64,000 nucleotides of DNA, taken from Acanthosepion lycidas. Its lineage: Eukaryota > Mollusca > Cephalopoda > Sepiida > Sepiidae. Shown one piece after another: positions 23,385-34,380 of the stretch. Where the stretch lies: positions 87,631,139 through 87,695,138 of the forward strand of contig OZ010572.1 of assembly GCA_963932145.1 (NCBI GenBank). Direction: 5' to 3'. The notes beneath the pieces were generated by a model. The model had not been told where the DNA came from and did no database searches. It worked only from the letters and a program-made list of their open reading frames with translations. Position numbers and translations under genes: made by a program. Each line of letters starts with the position of its first letter. Within the stretch, counting starts at the first letter, position 1.

Positions 23385-24117
23385 TAATATGGAACTGAAA
23401 TTGCTTTACTGTCATCTATGACCTTTATATGCATTTTGTTGAAGAGACTGGACTCAGATTTTGGGATCCAGTTAACAAAGTATTTCCTTTCTGCTCACTG
23501 CAAAATACAACATAATTAGCTTCTATATACATTTTGGAGTTTCTAACAGTATTACATCCTATTCTCTGAACTTCTGTATTTGTAACACTTGGCTTGTATT
23601 CATAAATGTAGCATAGACTACTCGCTCAAATCCGTGAAGTGACATTTTAAATCCTGAGTTGGCAAGATATTTTCTCCTATTCATATAGATGAAATAAAAA
23701 CTAAAAGTAAACTAAACTTCTCTTCATCTGCTAATCTTACATTTTTTTTTTTTCAGGATTTGGGTAAAGCATTTTACAAACATTTAAGCTAATCACATGG
23801 AGTGAGGGGGATAAGGTGACCTACATTTTTAAATTTTACAAATCGTTATTTTGCAACTTATCTACCATTACCCTCACCAAGAACCTATGAATGGTTCCTG
23901 CTTTTTGGAACTTTTACTAGCAAACATAATCATCACTATGTGGGTCCTCATGGTGGCCAAATGTAGAAAAATTTAGGGAATGAAAAAAAATAAAGAGTAG
24001 CAAAAGAAAGAAATGCATAAGATTGAATTATGAAGCATTTATTTAAAACCAATCATAAAAGATATAAAATACTAGAAGAATAGCAATAAAGACAAAAGAA
24101 CCCCGACCTCTACTAAA

Positions 24118-24148
<31 letters not shown>

Positions 24149-24669
24149 AATGGCTGGCATTTAGAATTCTACTCTTTTTCCATGCTACTTGTGTTTTTTT
24201 GCAACATTCATTTTGATGAAATGTCAAACTAACTTTAGAGCCATCAGCCATATTTCACTAAAGGGAAAGAATTAAAGAGGATTCCAGTTTCTTTTATTGT
24301 CATCAATAACTCCATTCCATACTAAATTAAAATTATTTCTTAGCATTCCTAATATTTTCTATTTGATTTGCCTACTTATCCCATGTCAACTTTCTCAAAT
24401 ATTTGCAAACTGCTGAAGGTTATCTTTCATATTCCAGATTAATAAAGCTCCAGAAATCACAAATTGAAAATTGGAAGGGAAACTCTTTAACTATGGCACG
24501 TTAAGCACTTCTTTCAAATTCAAAAGCCTATGTATAATTTAAGTATTTACATTTTGTTATTTAAGATTTTCTTATATATATATAGTGCTTGTTTTCTGAT
24601 TAGCTGAAGTTCATATAACCAGAAAAAATAGATTAAGTGGCAAGTGCTTGAAACCTACTAATTTACATT

Positions 24670-24671
<2 letters not shown>

Positions 24672-24726
<55 letters not shown>
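24672..24726. repeat. (TA)n microsatellite, about 27 units
   Basis: A perfect TA run. Confidence 0.97.
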
Positions 24727-24730
<4 letters not shown>

Positions 24731-24810
24731 ATTCAGTTTTGGTTAATCATAATACCAATAAGCAAATGTTTGTAAAATGCTTCAGTGTTTAAGCCATCAA
24801 TGCTCTGTTT

Positions 24811-24812
<2 letters not shown>

Positions 24813-24854
<42 letters not shown>
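24813..24854. repeat. Poly(T) tract, 42 nt
   Basis: The longest homopolymer in the window. Another 21-T run follows 33 nt later. Confidence 0.95.
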
Positions 24855-24859
<5 letters not shown>

Positions 24860-25322
24860 GGTAGCTTTATTGATATAATTAATAGATTTTTTTTTTTTTT
24901 TTTTTTTTATGCTGGAATTTATGGGTTAACTCATGAACAGAAAGTAAACAACAGTAGGGGCCAATGCCCAATTGATGCAATGCAGATCAATAACAGCTTA
25001 AGAAAATTAACATGGATATTTTATTTTAAATCCTACCATAGCCTGTAATTTGTGCACATTTTTAGAGTACTGTTGGTATTTTCATAGAGTTGACTGGGTA
25101 TCAGCACTCAGCAAATATGAATTTAATTTTGGCTGGAGATAAATGTGTTACCTTTACAATACTGCCATATTACTTTTTGTCTTAAATTCTTTTTGCAATT
25201 ATATACATTTTTCAGCAATAAACAACTAAATTCACTTTGGTGAAAAACAATCTTGATAACTGCAATTTGGACCATAGTCTGAAAGCTTAGTCATAAAGAA
25301 GCTTATAAAAGCTAACACCAGT

Positions 25323-25358
<36 letters not shown>

Positions 25359-25740
25359 AAACAAACCATGTTTTTGAATTTACTCAAACCAACAGTTGAT
25401 TGAGAATTCACTTTTAATACTTTGTGATATATTTTCTATAACTGCAAAAATGTATGCAATTTATAATCTTTACAAACTTCTTGTGTTGAAAAAAAAAGAT
25501 GAATGCTTAAAAGGAGAGTCTAGCAGGTGTGGATGTCTTCATAACAACCCAGTCTTTTCAACCCCAAATCAACCTCTACCAACATACTCTCCCAATAAAA
25601 TACAGACTATATACCTATACTTCTAAATCGAATTCTCTCCGTTTTTTCTTCATTTCCGCTTCACACTTCTTTCTTATAAAAAGACAGGCGTTCATCGGTG
25701 GAAGAAAGTAACGAAGAAAATGTGTCATCTAAGCATATTT

Positions 25741-25904
25741 TGTAGTGACCCTGATAGGGAAAATGTGCAGTCACAGAGATTGAGGCTCCTCTGTAACATC
25801 CAAAACGTTGGACTAAATAAAATGTAGTGACCCTGATAGGGAAAATGTGCAGTCACAGAGATTGAGGCTCCTCTGTAACATCCAAAACGTTGGACTAAAT
25901 AAAA
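25741..25904. repeat. Perfect tandem duplication, 2 x 82 bp
   Basis: Copies at 25,741-25,822 and 25,823-25,904 are identical by eye over all 82 bases. The unit starts TGTAGTGACCCTGATAGGG and ends in CTAAATAAAA. The perfect identity implies a recent duplication, or an assembly duplication. The phrase CCTGATAGGGAAA recurs at about 36,217. Confidence 0.9.
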
Positions 25905-26435
25905 GAAGTGTAAAAAAACCCAGCTAATCTCCCGTTTACAAAGTCTTTTTTGTCATGTAAAGATTGGTTCAGACACACGGTAAATTTGAAGGAAGCAAAT
26001 AAAGTTTTAAAAATGTCACCTCCGCTATGAGTCGGTATATGTTGTTTGCAAAAATATCTATTTTATTGAAAGTGACATCGAAAACATTCTGTCAAGGTTT
26101 CACCTCTTTTCGCTATATTTTATAATCATTTGAGAAGTGTTTCGTGGCTGGTCAATTGTTCTTTCAGTGTGACATGTTAACTTGTTTTCTCAGATCCAGC
26201 AGGCGTATTTGTATGTTATAAAGAAAGGAGAAAGCGTTTTAATTGGGATTAATGCATCCAATAACCACAGGAAGAGATCTGCTTCGTGTGTTTTGTTCTT
26301 TCTTTTTTTTTTTTTTTTTTTTTCTTAAGAAAAAAAAATGCGTGAAGTGGGTAGAATTTATTCTGAATTAATTTGCATAGATATGGGGTACTCGGCTTCG
26401 ATGGCGCGTTCGAGCAAAATTAACCGAATTAGAAG

Positions 26436-26503
26436 ACAATGGCAGCGTATCAGAGAGGTTAGCCTTAATCCGCGAGAAAACTCTCAGAGCATGTCAACAT
26501 TCG
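26436..26503 (+). repeat. 68-bp inverted repeat, left copy
   Basis: It starts ACAATGGCAGCGTATCAGAG and ends GTCAACATTCG. It is the reverse complement of 27,535-27,602 with 3 differences in 68 (65/68 identical); flanking sequence on both sides is unrelated. In the frame that is open here the partner copy has a TAG, so conservation is not for coding. Confidence 0.85.
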
Positions 26504-27534
26504 GCCATTTGATTTATAAACTTAGATTAAACCTAGAAGGGCTAGATATTGAAAATTCATCGCACCTTTATTAGAAGTGAAAGATGTTAATATCCATAAA
26601 ACGAAGATTAATAGATTTTATATTTGGACAATGAAAAGTTTCCTACTGATTAGTCGCCGATCAAGATCTAAACTCCACCGTATGTTGCAAGTTTTCTTGT
26701 TATTCAAAACCGAAATTCCAACTTGTATGCAATCACTGGCGCTGTTGTGAATGGGGTAAGATCGAGGCCTTTCATCTCATCTAGATCAATCTGTTATGGT
26801 TGTTATCTTACATTTCTAATTTACAGTCTTTGTACTAGAAAATGCCCTGCATAGATTGGTCTTGTGTGCTATTACGCTATCTAGTGCCACCACTCCCGGC
26901 TGGTACTCTACCTGTGCCGACGATGTATCCATGCTTATAACAAGCAATAAATATCGATATTGAGGAGGTCGAAACAGAAATCGGATTGTATGATACAGTG
27001 ACAGAGGCCACGAATGGCAGCATCTTTTGGTGTGTGTGGTCTAACTCGCGGATAAGTTGCCATCGCCCAGCCCCTTCAGTTGGACAGAACGGGCCGTACC
27101 AAATAATTTTCGCCTGGTTTACTTTAATCCCAACCGCCAGCTAAAGACGTAATCAGAAGTATTGCAGAAGGTCGATGCCGAATATATCATCTTGAAGAAA
27201 TCTTTCCTGGAAGGAGAGAGCTGAGGTGTACATTTCGCATATCTACTCATTTATACTTTACCAACTGTTAGTATTTATATTCTTTTGTACCAATCTAACC
27301 TAATTAGAAATATCTTTACAGTCGCAGAGTTTCGATGGTGCGCTGCGAAGTCTGTTATCGCCATCCATTCGAGGACAGTCAGCAGACCTTATGATTACAT
27401 TTTCTAGGCCGAGTGTGTGAACAAGATGACGATACTGTCAGATTCTAGAAAGAAAATCCCAAGAAGGCTTTTGTTTTTCGGTTTTGAGAAGCGTACTCTT
27501 GAATAAAGGAGAGGCTCATCGAGTGCCCATTTCG

Positions 27535-27602
27535 CGAATGTTGACATGCTCTAAGAGTTTTCTCGCAGATTAAGGCTAACCTCTCTGATACGCGGCCATT
27601 GT
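27535..27602 (-). repeat. 68-bp inverted repeat, right copy
   Basis: Partner of 26,436-26,503 in opposite orientation, 1.03 kb away. Two of the three differences are C/T transitions. Confidence 0.85.
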
Positions 27603-28150
27603 TGAGAAAAGCATGATATAAAGTAATAGTAACGAGATGTGAAAAATAGCTTGAAAGGTTTGATCTGATGAAAGGAAAGTACTGTTCCACACTGTCTTCA
27701 GCACCCGGGGTAAAATGTCTAAAATAGCATCTCTCTGGGCTGGCGAAAAAATCTTTCGCAGCAGGACTGGTTGTTTCACTAGAATGCATTCATTGCTGGG
27801 AAAAACTATTTTTCTATGCGTAATCAAACACCCGTGCAAGCTTGTTGAAGGCAAGCTACAAAGTTCGCATACTTCAGGCATTGCTTGCTATTTTTTTTTC
27901 TTTTTTTGGAAGCCTGTTATTTTTGTAGCAACGTAGGCACGTTACTAGATAAACACCTTATTTTTGTTTATATAATTGAAGTCCACGGCGATTTTCCTTT
28001 CTTTCTATTATCTGGTCGCCTATTTTAAGCTTATGTTATGGGTGAGAGTAAGAGAGAAAAGCTATTTTTGATGGACTTTAGAAAAAGGTGGGTGAATGTG
28101 GCGCGACTATGTCGCCTTTATGATGCCATCTTGAAATGACTGCTTAGAGA

Positions 28151-31100
28151 AAAAGAAAAACAAACATCTGTGCTTCTGATCAGCCCAATGAGGATTTAGG
28201 TAGAACAGATTTCTTTCTTTTCCGTTAAGTTTTAGTGGATGTATTTTCATTGGCTCCATTTAATCTTATTTACTTCCACACATTCCTACTTACTCTTTCA
28301 ATGACAGAAAGCAAAGTTCTGCAATGTGAGAATATTTAGCTTATTTGTCCTTTATTTTTTAAAATTTATTTTTAATTTTCTCCTACATAAGTTCTTCAAA
28401 CGGTTAACATCTGCCATTATTAGAATTTGGGGATGGGACAGTCACCCAGTGCATTATTGTAAATATTATCCCCTTCCACATGAAATTGTAAATATGGGGT
28501 TAAATAGAATTTCATAGAGAGAATGTGACTTTTTTTTTTAATGATTGCATTTATTCTGAAATCTTCTATACAGCAATGTTATCGTAAAAGAAACAATGAC
28601 GTTGAAGAGTGTTTGGTTTAATAAAAATACAACTTGCTTTTAAAAAGTTTTAATGTTGGACTGTGAAAACCATCAATTCTAATGTTCCACCTTGTGGCTC
28701 TACTACGTATTTATTTACTTTTTTTAGCGCATAGAAGCCAACTAAAATTACCCTAGTATAAAGTTTTATTATTAGTTAGACCAAAAGTACGTGAGTCGTG
28801 AGAATCAAAGAAGGAAAACACGCTTCTTTTTTTCTTTGTTTTTGTTATATGAGAAGGAAAAAAATGTCATAAAAATTTAGATGAAGAAAAAAAGGGAAAA
28901 AAATGATATGGTCCACTTAAAAACTAAAAAGCAATTCACCAGAAGAGGGATCTTCTTAATCCTCCTCTTTCTCCCGTGTGACTTCGTCTTGGAACCTTGT
29001 TATTGATATTCTTGTGAAAGGGCGAAGGAGAGAAACTGATTTAAAATGTGTGGGGTACTTTGAAGAAAACGTTTGATGTGGCTCTAGGGAATCTCTATCT
29101 GGCTTTTCAGTTTGAGAGTAGGAGACACTACCGCTAAAGAAAGCTAAAGGATTTAACGTACTACTGTCTCTAAACATTTAAAACATGGGAACATTTTTTT
29201 TTTTTTTTTTCAATTTTTTTAGGGGCTCAGTGACGCCATCTTTTAAAGTAACATTTCAAACCTCGGTGGCTTTAATGCACAACCAAAAATGTTCATTCAA
29301 TTTTTTTTAGTAAACCAGCTTATTTTGGTAAGACTAAGAATTTTATTTAAATTATTTCATTTTATTTTTTTTCGTTTTCTGTTTTTTTTAAACACTGATG
29401 CTACAATAATTCTTTAAAATCTTTGTCTAATGCCCGTTTTTTTTCCGTGTTAGTGTTACTTGAAAGTAAACTTGGTATTTATAACTCTTCACTGATAAAT
29501 TATGAAATAAAAGTACAATTGTGTTTATTATTTTTAAAAATAAAACTGGGTATATGTTTAAAAAAAAAACCAAGACGTTTTTTTTTTTTTTACGATACAA
29601 GTCATCTTTCTTTTAATAATTAAAAGATGACTTGTTTTTGTTTACCCTCTGTTTGAAAACAACACATTGTACTTTTAAATTCATAATTTATCAGGTTTTT
29701 TAATATTTTTAATTCAATTCTAACGAGTGAGGAGTCATAGATTAATACCACGTTAATAGAAACAGGGTCCGTTTTTCTTTTAACAATGTAAAAAAAAAAA
29801 AAAAAATAATAGAATGTCTTTTTAAATTATTTTGTTTTACGTAGTTGAAGTTATTATTAGCAAACTAGACTAAAAGCCCGAAAAATAATTTCACTTTTAA
29901 AAACTGAAATAAAAAATTTTAAATTCTTAGTTGAAGTTTTAAGCAAAATAGACTATCCATACAGAAAAATAAAACATTCATTGTTTTACTACCGTGAAAA
30001 AAACCTGTAAATTGAAAATTTGAAAAAGAATGCCCATTTTTGGACTTTAAATAAAGTTTCTGTACTTAAAAATTATTAATTTTAAATTTCCGTTCGATAT
30101 TTCCGAAAAAAAATTGGAATGCATGTGAAAAACCATTGGAATTATTTCAATTTATATATTTTATAATTTATGAAAAGTAACGATTTTATATCCGTATTAA
30201 AGCTAGGCCTATGATAAGATGATAAAAAAAAAACAATTGGTTCACTTGTTTATTTAATTTTCTTTCAGTAACATTTCAGACATGAAAAATCAAAATCAAA
30301 GAACTGACGCCAAAGTCTGGTCTTCTCACATAGATGTGAAAAAACTGTGGATTCACTAAATTAACTTATCCAACCCCACATCAAGCCTTTAAAAAAAATG
30401 TTCAAATTTTTTTCACACCTTTTGCTCACGTCTTGTAAGTGGGGTTTCGTTTATCCCCACTAGCTCACAGCGCGTTTTTGGAGAGCTCTTTTTTTCTTTT
30501 TAAATTACTGGCTGCCTGACTTTGAGCCAGCCATATCAAAGATAAATTGGCTTCATTTGAACCCTATCTTCTTATCGCTGCTTATTTTGCAAAAATTATT
30601 GAAATTGTGCTATTGTTTTTTTTTCTTTTCTGAAAACTCACCGCGGATCGCCCCTCGTAGCTACGCCACTGAGTTAAAGCAATTATTAAATAGATTTAAA
30701 AAAAAAAAAAAAAATGAAGTTATACCTTCAGAAGTCGTTCTTAGAATCATTTGTAAAATTATGTCTATGTTTGTGCTTTCATACCTAATTGGGGATATCG
30801 ACAAATTTAGCATACTTAATTACTTCCCTTTATTACTTTAGTTAGCCTCATATTCTGAATATGACTAGAAAATACATACGATTATTGGGAAAAAAATTGA
30901 ACTATAATTTCCTTTTATCTTTTTAGGATTCTGAACTTTAAATTTAGATGTTATGGCAATGACTGCTGGTGGCGCCTGGGGTGGCGGTCCCGCCTTAGCC
31001 ACCGAAACCGTGAGATCACCCCTGGTTGGCGGCTGATGAAGACAGGGTATCGCACGTGATAACACACATTGTATGTTAAAAAAAAAAAAAAAAAAAAAAA

Positions 31101-31426
31101 ATTAAGTTTCCTTGAATTGTAAGAAAACATCGGTATTCATTGACCGAAGACCGAAATTTATAAAAATCTTTCTCTTTAAAACAATTTCTCAAAAAAATAG
31201 TTTTGTAGCTGTTAATATTATTCTTATTTCCAGTATTGATGCGGCGGGGGGGACTTACTTCATCATAACCTTTTTCTTTTTTTTGGGGGGGGGTAGTGTA
31301 GAACGTCAGCATCTTGATTGTCTTTCTTCTGTGTTTACATGTGCTATCTATTTTGGTTGTTGCTGCTTTTGAAAGTCCTCAAGTGTGGTTTCTGATGTGG
31401 TTTCTGTTGCCTGGTACAGTTCTTTG
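28151..31426. other. Non-coding stretch with scattered CpG pockets
   Basis: AT-rich with no exon I can support. A 74-codon minus-strand frame (28,956-29,177) lacks any recognisable motif. A long imperfect stem-loop lies at 29,491-29,693. Near 30,640-30,675, CAGTGGCGTAGCTACGAG on the minus strand looks like a transposon terminus. A very GC-rich patch of about 100 bp lies at 30,960-31,060 with no identifiable RNA fold. Confidence 0.45.
29491..29693. repeat. Imperfect snap-back repeat, about 200 bp
   Basis: The outer arms (29,491-29,525 and 29,660-29,693) share CTGATAAATTATGAA and AAAAGTACAAT with their inverses. The inner arms (29,596-29,613 and 29,621-29,637) share ACAAGTCATCTTT. A T/A-rich insertion interrupts the left arm. 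It is probably an old foldback MITE. Confidence 0.6.
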
Positions 31427-31603
31427 TTACTGTAGCACCAGTCTGAGGTTCAAAGAAGAATGGTTCTCACTGAAACCTATACGCTTCACTTGCTTGAAGC
31501 CATTTTTAACTATTGATCTGAGAAAGCATTTGTCTACAGCTGACAGATTTAGATATTTCTGAACGAGTTTAGCACCATGCATGGCATCCATGAAAGTTTC
31601 GAT
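31427..31603 (-). other. Candidate terminal coding exon, 59 codons, not recognised
   Basis: On the minus strand a T-rich tract and AAATCAG (acceptor-like, ending at 31,604) precede a frame open for 58 codons plus TAA. ATGs occur at 31,591 and shortly after. The sequence is less AT-rich than its surroundings and has balanced residue use (for example KLVQKYLNLSAVDKCFLRS). I do not recognise the family. It could be the last exon of an unseen minus-strand gene, a pseudogene piece, or chance. Confidence 0.25.
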
Positions 31604-31804
31604 CTGATTTATTTTAAAAAAAACACCTAAGAAACAACATAAAAACCCCCAAAAAAACTCTAGTTTTAAATGCTTTGGTTTTGTAGTAATTTATGGTGTT
31701 GGGCTAAATTAACCCAAGCACAATTTTGTTCAATTCGCTTATCTGCCATACTATTTTTTTAAATAAATAATCCATCCACCAAGATATTTGAAGTGTTTAA
31801 TATT

Positions 31805-32140
31805 TACTAGGTACCTCCACGAGATTGCTAAAAAAAAAAAAAAAAAAAAAAACCATGGCATGATGAAAAAGACGCCAAACTTGACGAAAACAAAATTTCA
31901 TCGTCTAAATGTTTATGTTATTATTAAGAGGAAAGATCAACGTATTTTTGGGGTATTTTTTTTTTTACATTTTTTAATCGTTCCTAGCACGTCTGAAATT
32001 TTCGTTAAAGATCGTTTTTTTGAGTCAGCAAATTTTTTTCCATTTTATAAAAAACTGGAAATCTCACTTTGAAATTCTTTTAAATATCAATTATCATTTT
32101 TTCAAAACTTTTAAAAAAATCAGAAATTATGTTTAATTAA
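31805..32140 (+). repeat. Unclassified dispersed repeat, copy B
   Basis: Homologous to 15,973-16,290. The clearest block is GGCATGATGAAAAAGACGCC (31,857-31,876) followed by CCAAACTT, and further on TTATTATTAAGAGGAAAGAT. A 23-A tract (31,829-31,851) lies at its left part. Confidence 0.65.
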
Positions 32141-32507
32141 AATATTTTGAACCAAGCTTAACTTAGCTTAGCTTCTGCACCGAAAAGAATTTGAAAATAA
32201 AACAAAGCTGGTCATAAATTTTCGCGTCACTGACAGATGATGAATGACATATTGACAGATTCTGTGAGGATAATTTGTTCTATGGAATGAGAAAAGTGAA
32301 ATTATTTACCTCGTTATTTTTAAGGAAAACTTTCAGCGCTCTATTTTTTTGTTTTTTGTACTTAGCTTTCACCTTTACATTTACGATGCTTTATGGAAAA
32401 TATATTCTAAAGAAATTAAAATAAGACTGTGAGATTAAATTTCATATTTCATAAGATAGGTATCTAATTAATTTATAGGTACCTTTCTTATGAAATTTTA
32501 TCAGAAG

Positions 32508-32537
32508 TGTACATAAAATACTATAATTTTATGTACA
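32508..32537. repeat. Short perfect-type hairpin
   Basis: TGTACATAAAAT and ATTTTATGTACA are inverted copies around a 6-nt loop. Confidence 0.7.
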
Positions 32538-33295
32538 TTTATTACATTTTACCGTGTTATTTGTATTTCCATTCATTTTATTATTAATTTTGATATTTAA
32601 TTTATGGAAAAATGTCATAACTGAGATTAATATAAAAATAAGATCATATAAATTTCATAAAATGATACTGATACTTGTAGGTACCCTTCTCAGTTGAAAT
32701 TAAAAAATCAAATTAACTTCTCCACACGTGTTTCGCAAAAGTAAAGGCCTTAACAGCGGAGAACAATGCTTAACTCAAATAACGCAACTTAATTGTATTC
32801 TGGTTGGTCTTCCGTACTTTATAATTACAGCCTGATTATAAACACAAAATTACATTTCTTAATTACTGCGGATCTTCTGATTAGTCAAAATGATACAATT
32901 TACAACACTCTAAAAAAAGATCTATCTCATAAGGAGACTTAGGAAACCTGATGCGGTTTTTAACTGTGACACTATTTAGCTATGGTAACTGGCTAACCAT
33001 AGAAATTAAAAACAGGAAATACTCAAGGCAAGAAAGAGCTATACCAAAAGACTGAGCAACATTATAAAGAAGAGTTTATTTTATTTACAAAAGAAAGATA
33101 CTTTTCGCAAAAGACAGAAAATCAGTAAGAAGGAGCGAGACTGTGATTCTGTCAAATTAATTAATGTCGCGATAGAGAATTTTAAGACATGACAAAAATA
33201 AAAAATTTGATTATCAGGTAAACACGACCACCCAGTTAAAAGTTGACTAAGTGGATTTGGAATGTGATAAGGAATTAAATGGCAATCTGGGATTT

Positions 33296-34380
33296 GTAAA
33301 TGTTTTGGCCGAAAGAAAAGGAAAAAGAAAAAAAGGATTTTGTAAACAAAATTTTTGATAATAATTCTAAGAGGGCCAGTCTAGCCACACCCACACTGCT
33401 GAGAGATCATTGGCTAACTGGTAGCATGGGTGATAGGCGGAGGTGTATGTATGAGAAAGACGGAGAAGTTATTAACACCCATTGAGGGAATCGGTATGAG
33501 ATACCAATGTGAGAGAGGAAGAGTCTAGGAGAATAACTCTCCTCTGACCTTCCCTCACGGACGAGGGAGAAACCCCCAAAATGGAAAGTGATTAGTCTTC
33601 CAAAAATGGGAAGTAATTTCCTGGCCTAAGAACAAAGACAATTCCTGTTGGGACTTGGGAATTGTCAAAGTACCCAAACCACGCCAGGCCCCACCCCGGA
33701 GTTGTTCGGTGTCCATATAAATAAACGTCTCGAGGCAGCTGAGAGAGTTTCGGCAGTGTTTCAGACACGGTTGGAGTTACAGAGTGTTGCCTTGCAGAAG
33801 CTGACCGAAAGAATTCCACGTCCTTTTCGACTTAGTCTTCTTACCAAAAGCAAGTTTTTATTGACGAACAGCTTAAGAAATGCAAAAAGTGTCACAAATC
33901 CATAGAAACGGGCCGGGAGAGAAACACACCTGTATTCAACAGATAAAGTTAATTGTTATTTCTCAACATATTTGATCCTCGTGAGTTTGATTATTTTTCT
34001 TTTACTTACGGTTGTGCGGTATCACCATTACCCCAGATTCAGCTTGCACTACGGCCAGGCACCTGACTGATTTCGTCTAAGATCAAAGTCACAATGTGGG
34101 TAGGTTAGACTTGAGATCAAAGCAGTTACTTCGGTGACCAAGCGTCGGAGGCGAGCTGAAATGACAAAGCTGGTATCGAACCGGAAACGGCCAGATCAAC
34201 CAGGACACAGGCTGGTGACAGCAACAAAGAGTCAACCTCAAAACGCTGGTGGAAGAAATCTTACAGGTTCGCGCCACAACTGGGAGTTGACCACGGGTCG
34301 ACAGCGGAGTGTCATATATTGACGTCGCGACCAGTGGACGTCACATATTGGTGCTGGACTGCAACCATGACCACCAGTGG
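33296..34380 (+). mobile_element. Candidate LTR of a retrotransposon with adjoining leader
   Basis: The block is GC- and CpG-richer than its flanks. A possible LTR runs from TGTAAATG (33,297) to CTTACA (about 34,265), matching the TG...CA rule with inverted TGTAA/TTACA ends. It contains a TATA box, CATATAAATAAA (33,714-33,725). Directly downstream, TTCGCGCCACAACTGGGA resembles a tRNA primer-binding site. No gag or pol frame follows, so only a fragment would be present. The boundaries are inferred and no target duplication could be tested. Confidence 0.35.

Larger units (their letters stand above)
23385..25740. other. Non-coding stretch rich in homopolymers
   Basis: No exon is visible. It holds T tracts at 24,118-24,144, 24,813-24,854, 24,888-24,908 and 25,326-25,354 and a long (TA)n. 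From about 25,620 the sequence gains CpG and changes character. Confidence 0.6.
25620..28150. promoter_or_regulatory. CpG-rich block, possible promoter region or young mobile element
   Basis: Over about 2.5 kb, CpG and overall GC are clearly higher than in the neighbouring DNA. The block contains the 82-bp tandem repeat, a 68-bp inverted repeat pair (26,436 and 27,535), and short open frames on both strands without recognisable domains. A donor-like GGG|GTAAGA occurs at about 26,756. It could be an unmethylated (bidirectional) promoter or a mobile element that has not lost its CpGs. I cannot decide between these. Confidence 0.3.
31604..33295. other. Non-coding AT-rich stretch
   Basis: Apart from repeat copy B and the hairpin at 32,508, I see nothing supportable here. 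Confidence 0.6.

Noticed and set aside
27445..27881. Two overlapping minus-strand frames of 101-114 codons in the CpG-rich block
   Set aside because: No recognisable motif. They overlap the 68-bp inverted repeat, whose other copy does not keep the frame.
30953..31065. GC-rich patch considered as a tRNA, snRNA or ribozyme
   Set aside because: Contains CTGATGA and GAAAC strings, but in an order and with stems that do not make a hammerhead. No tRNA cloverleaf could be drawn.
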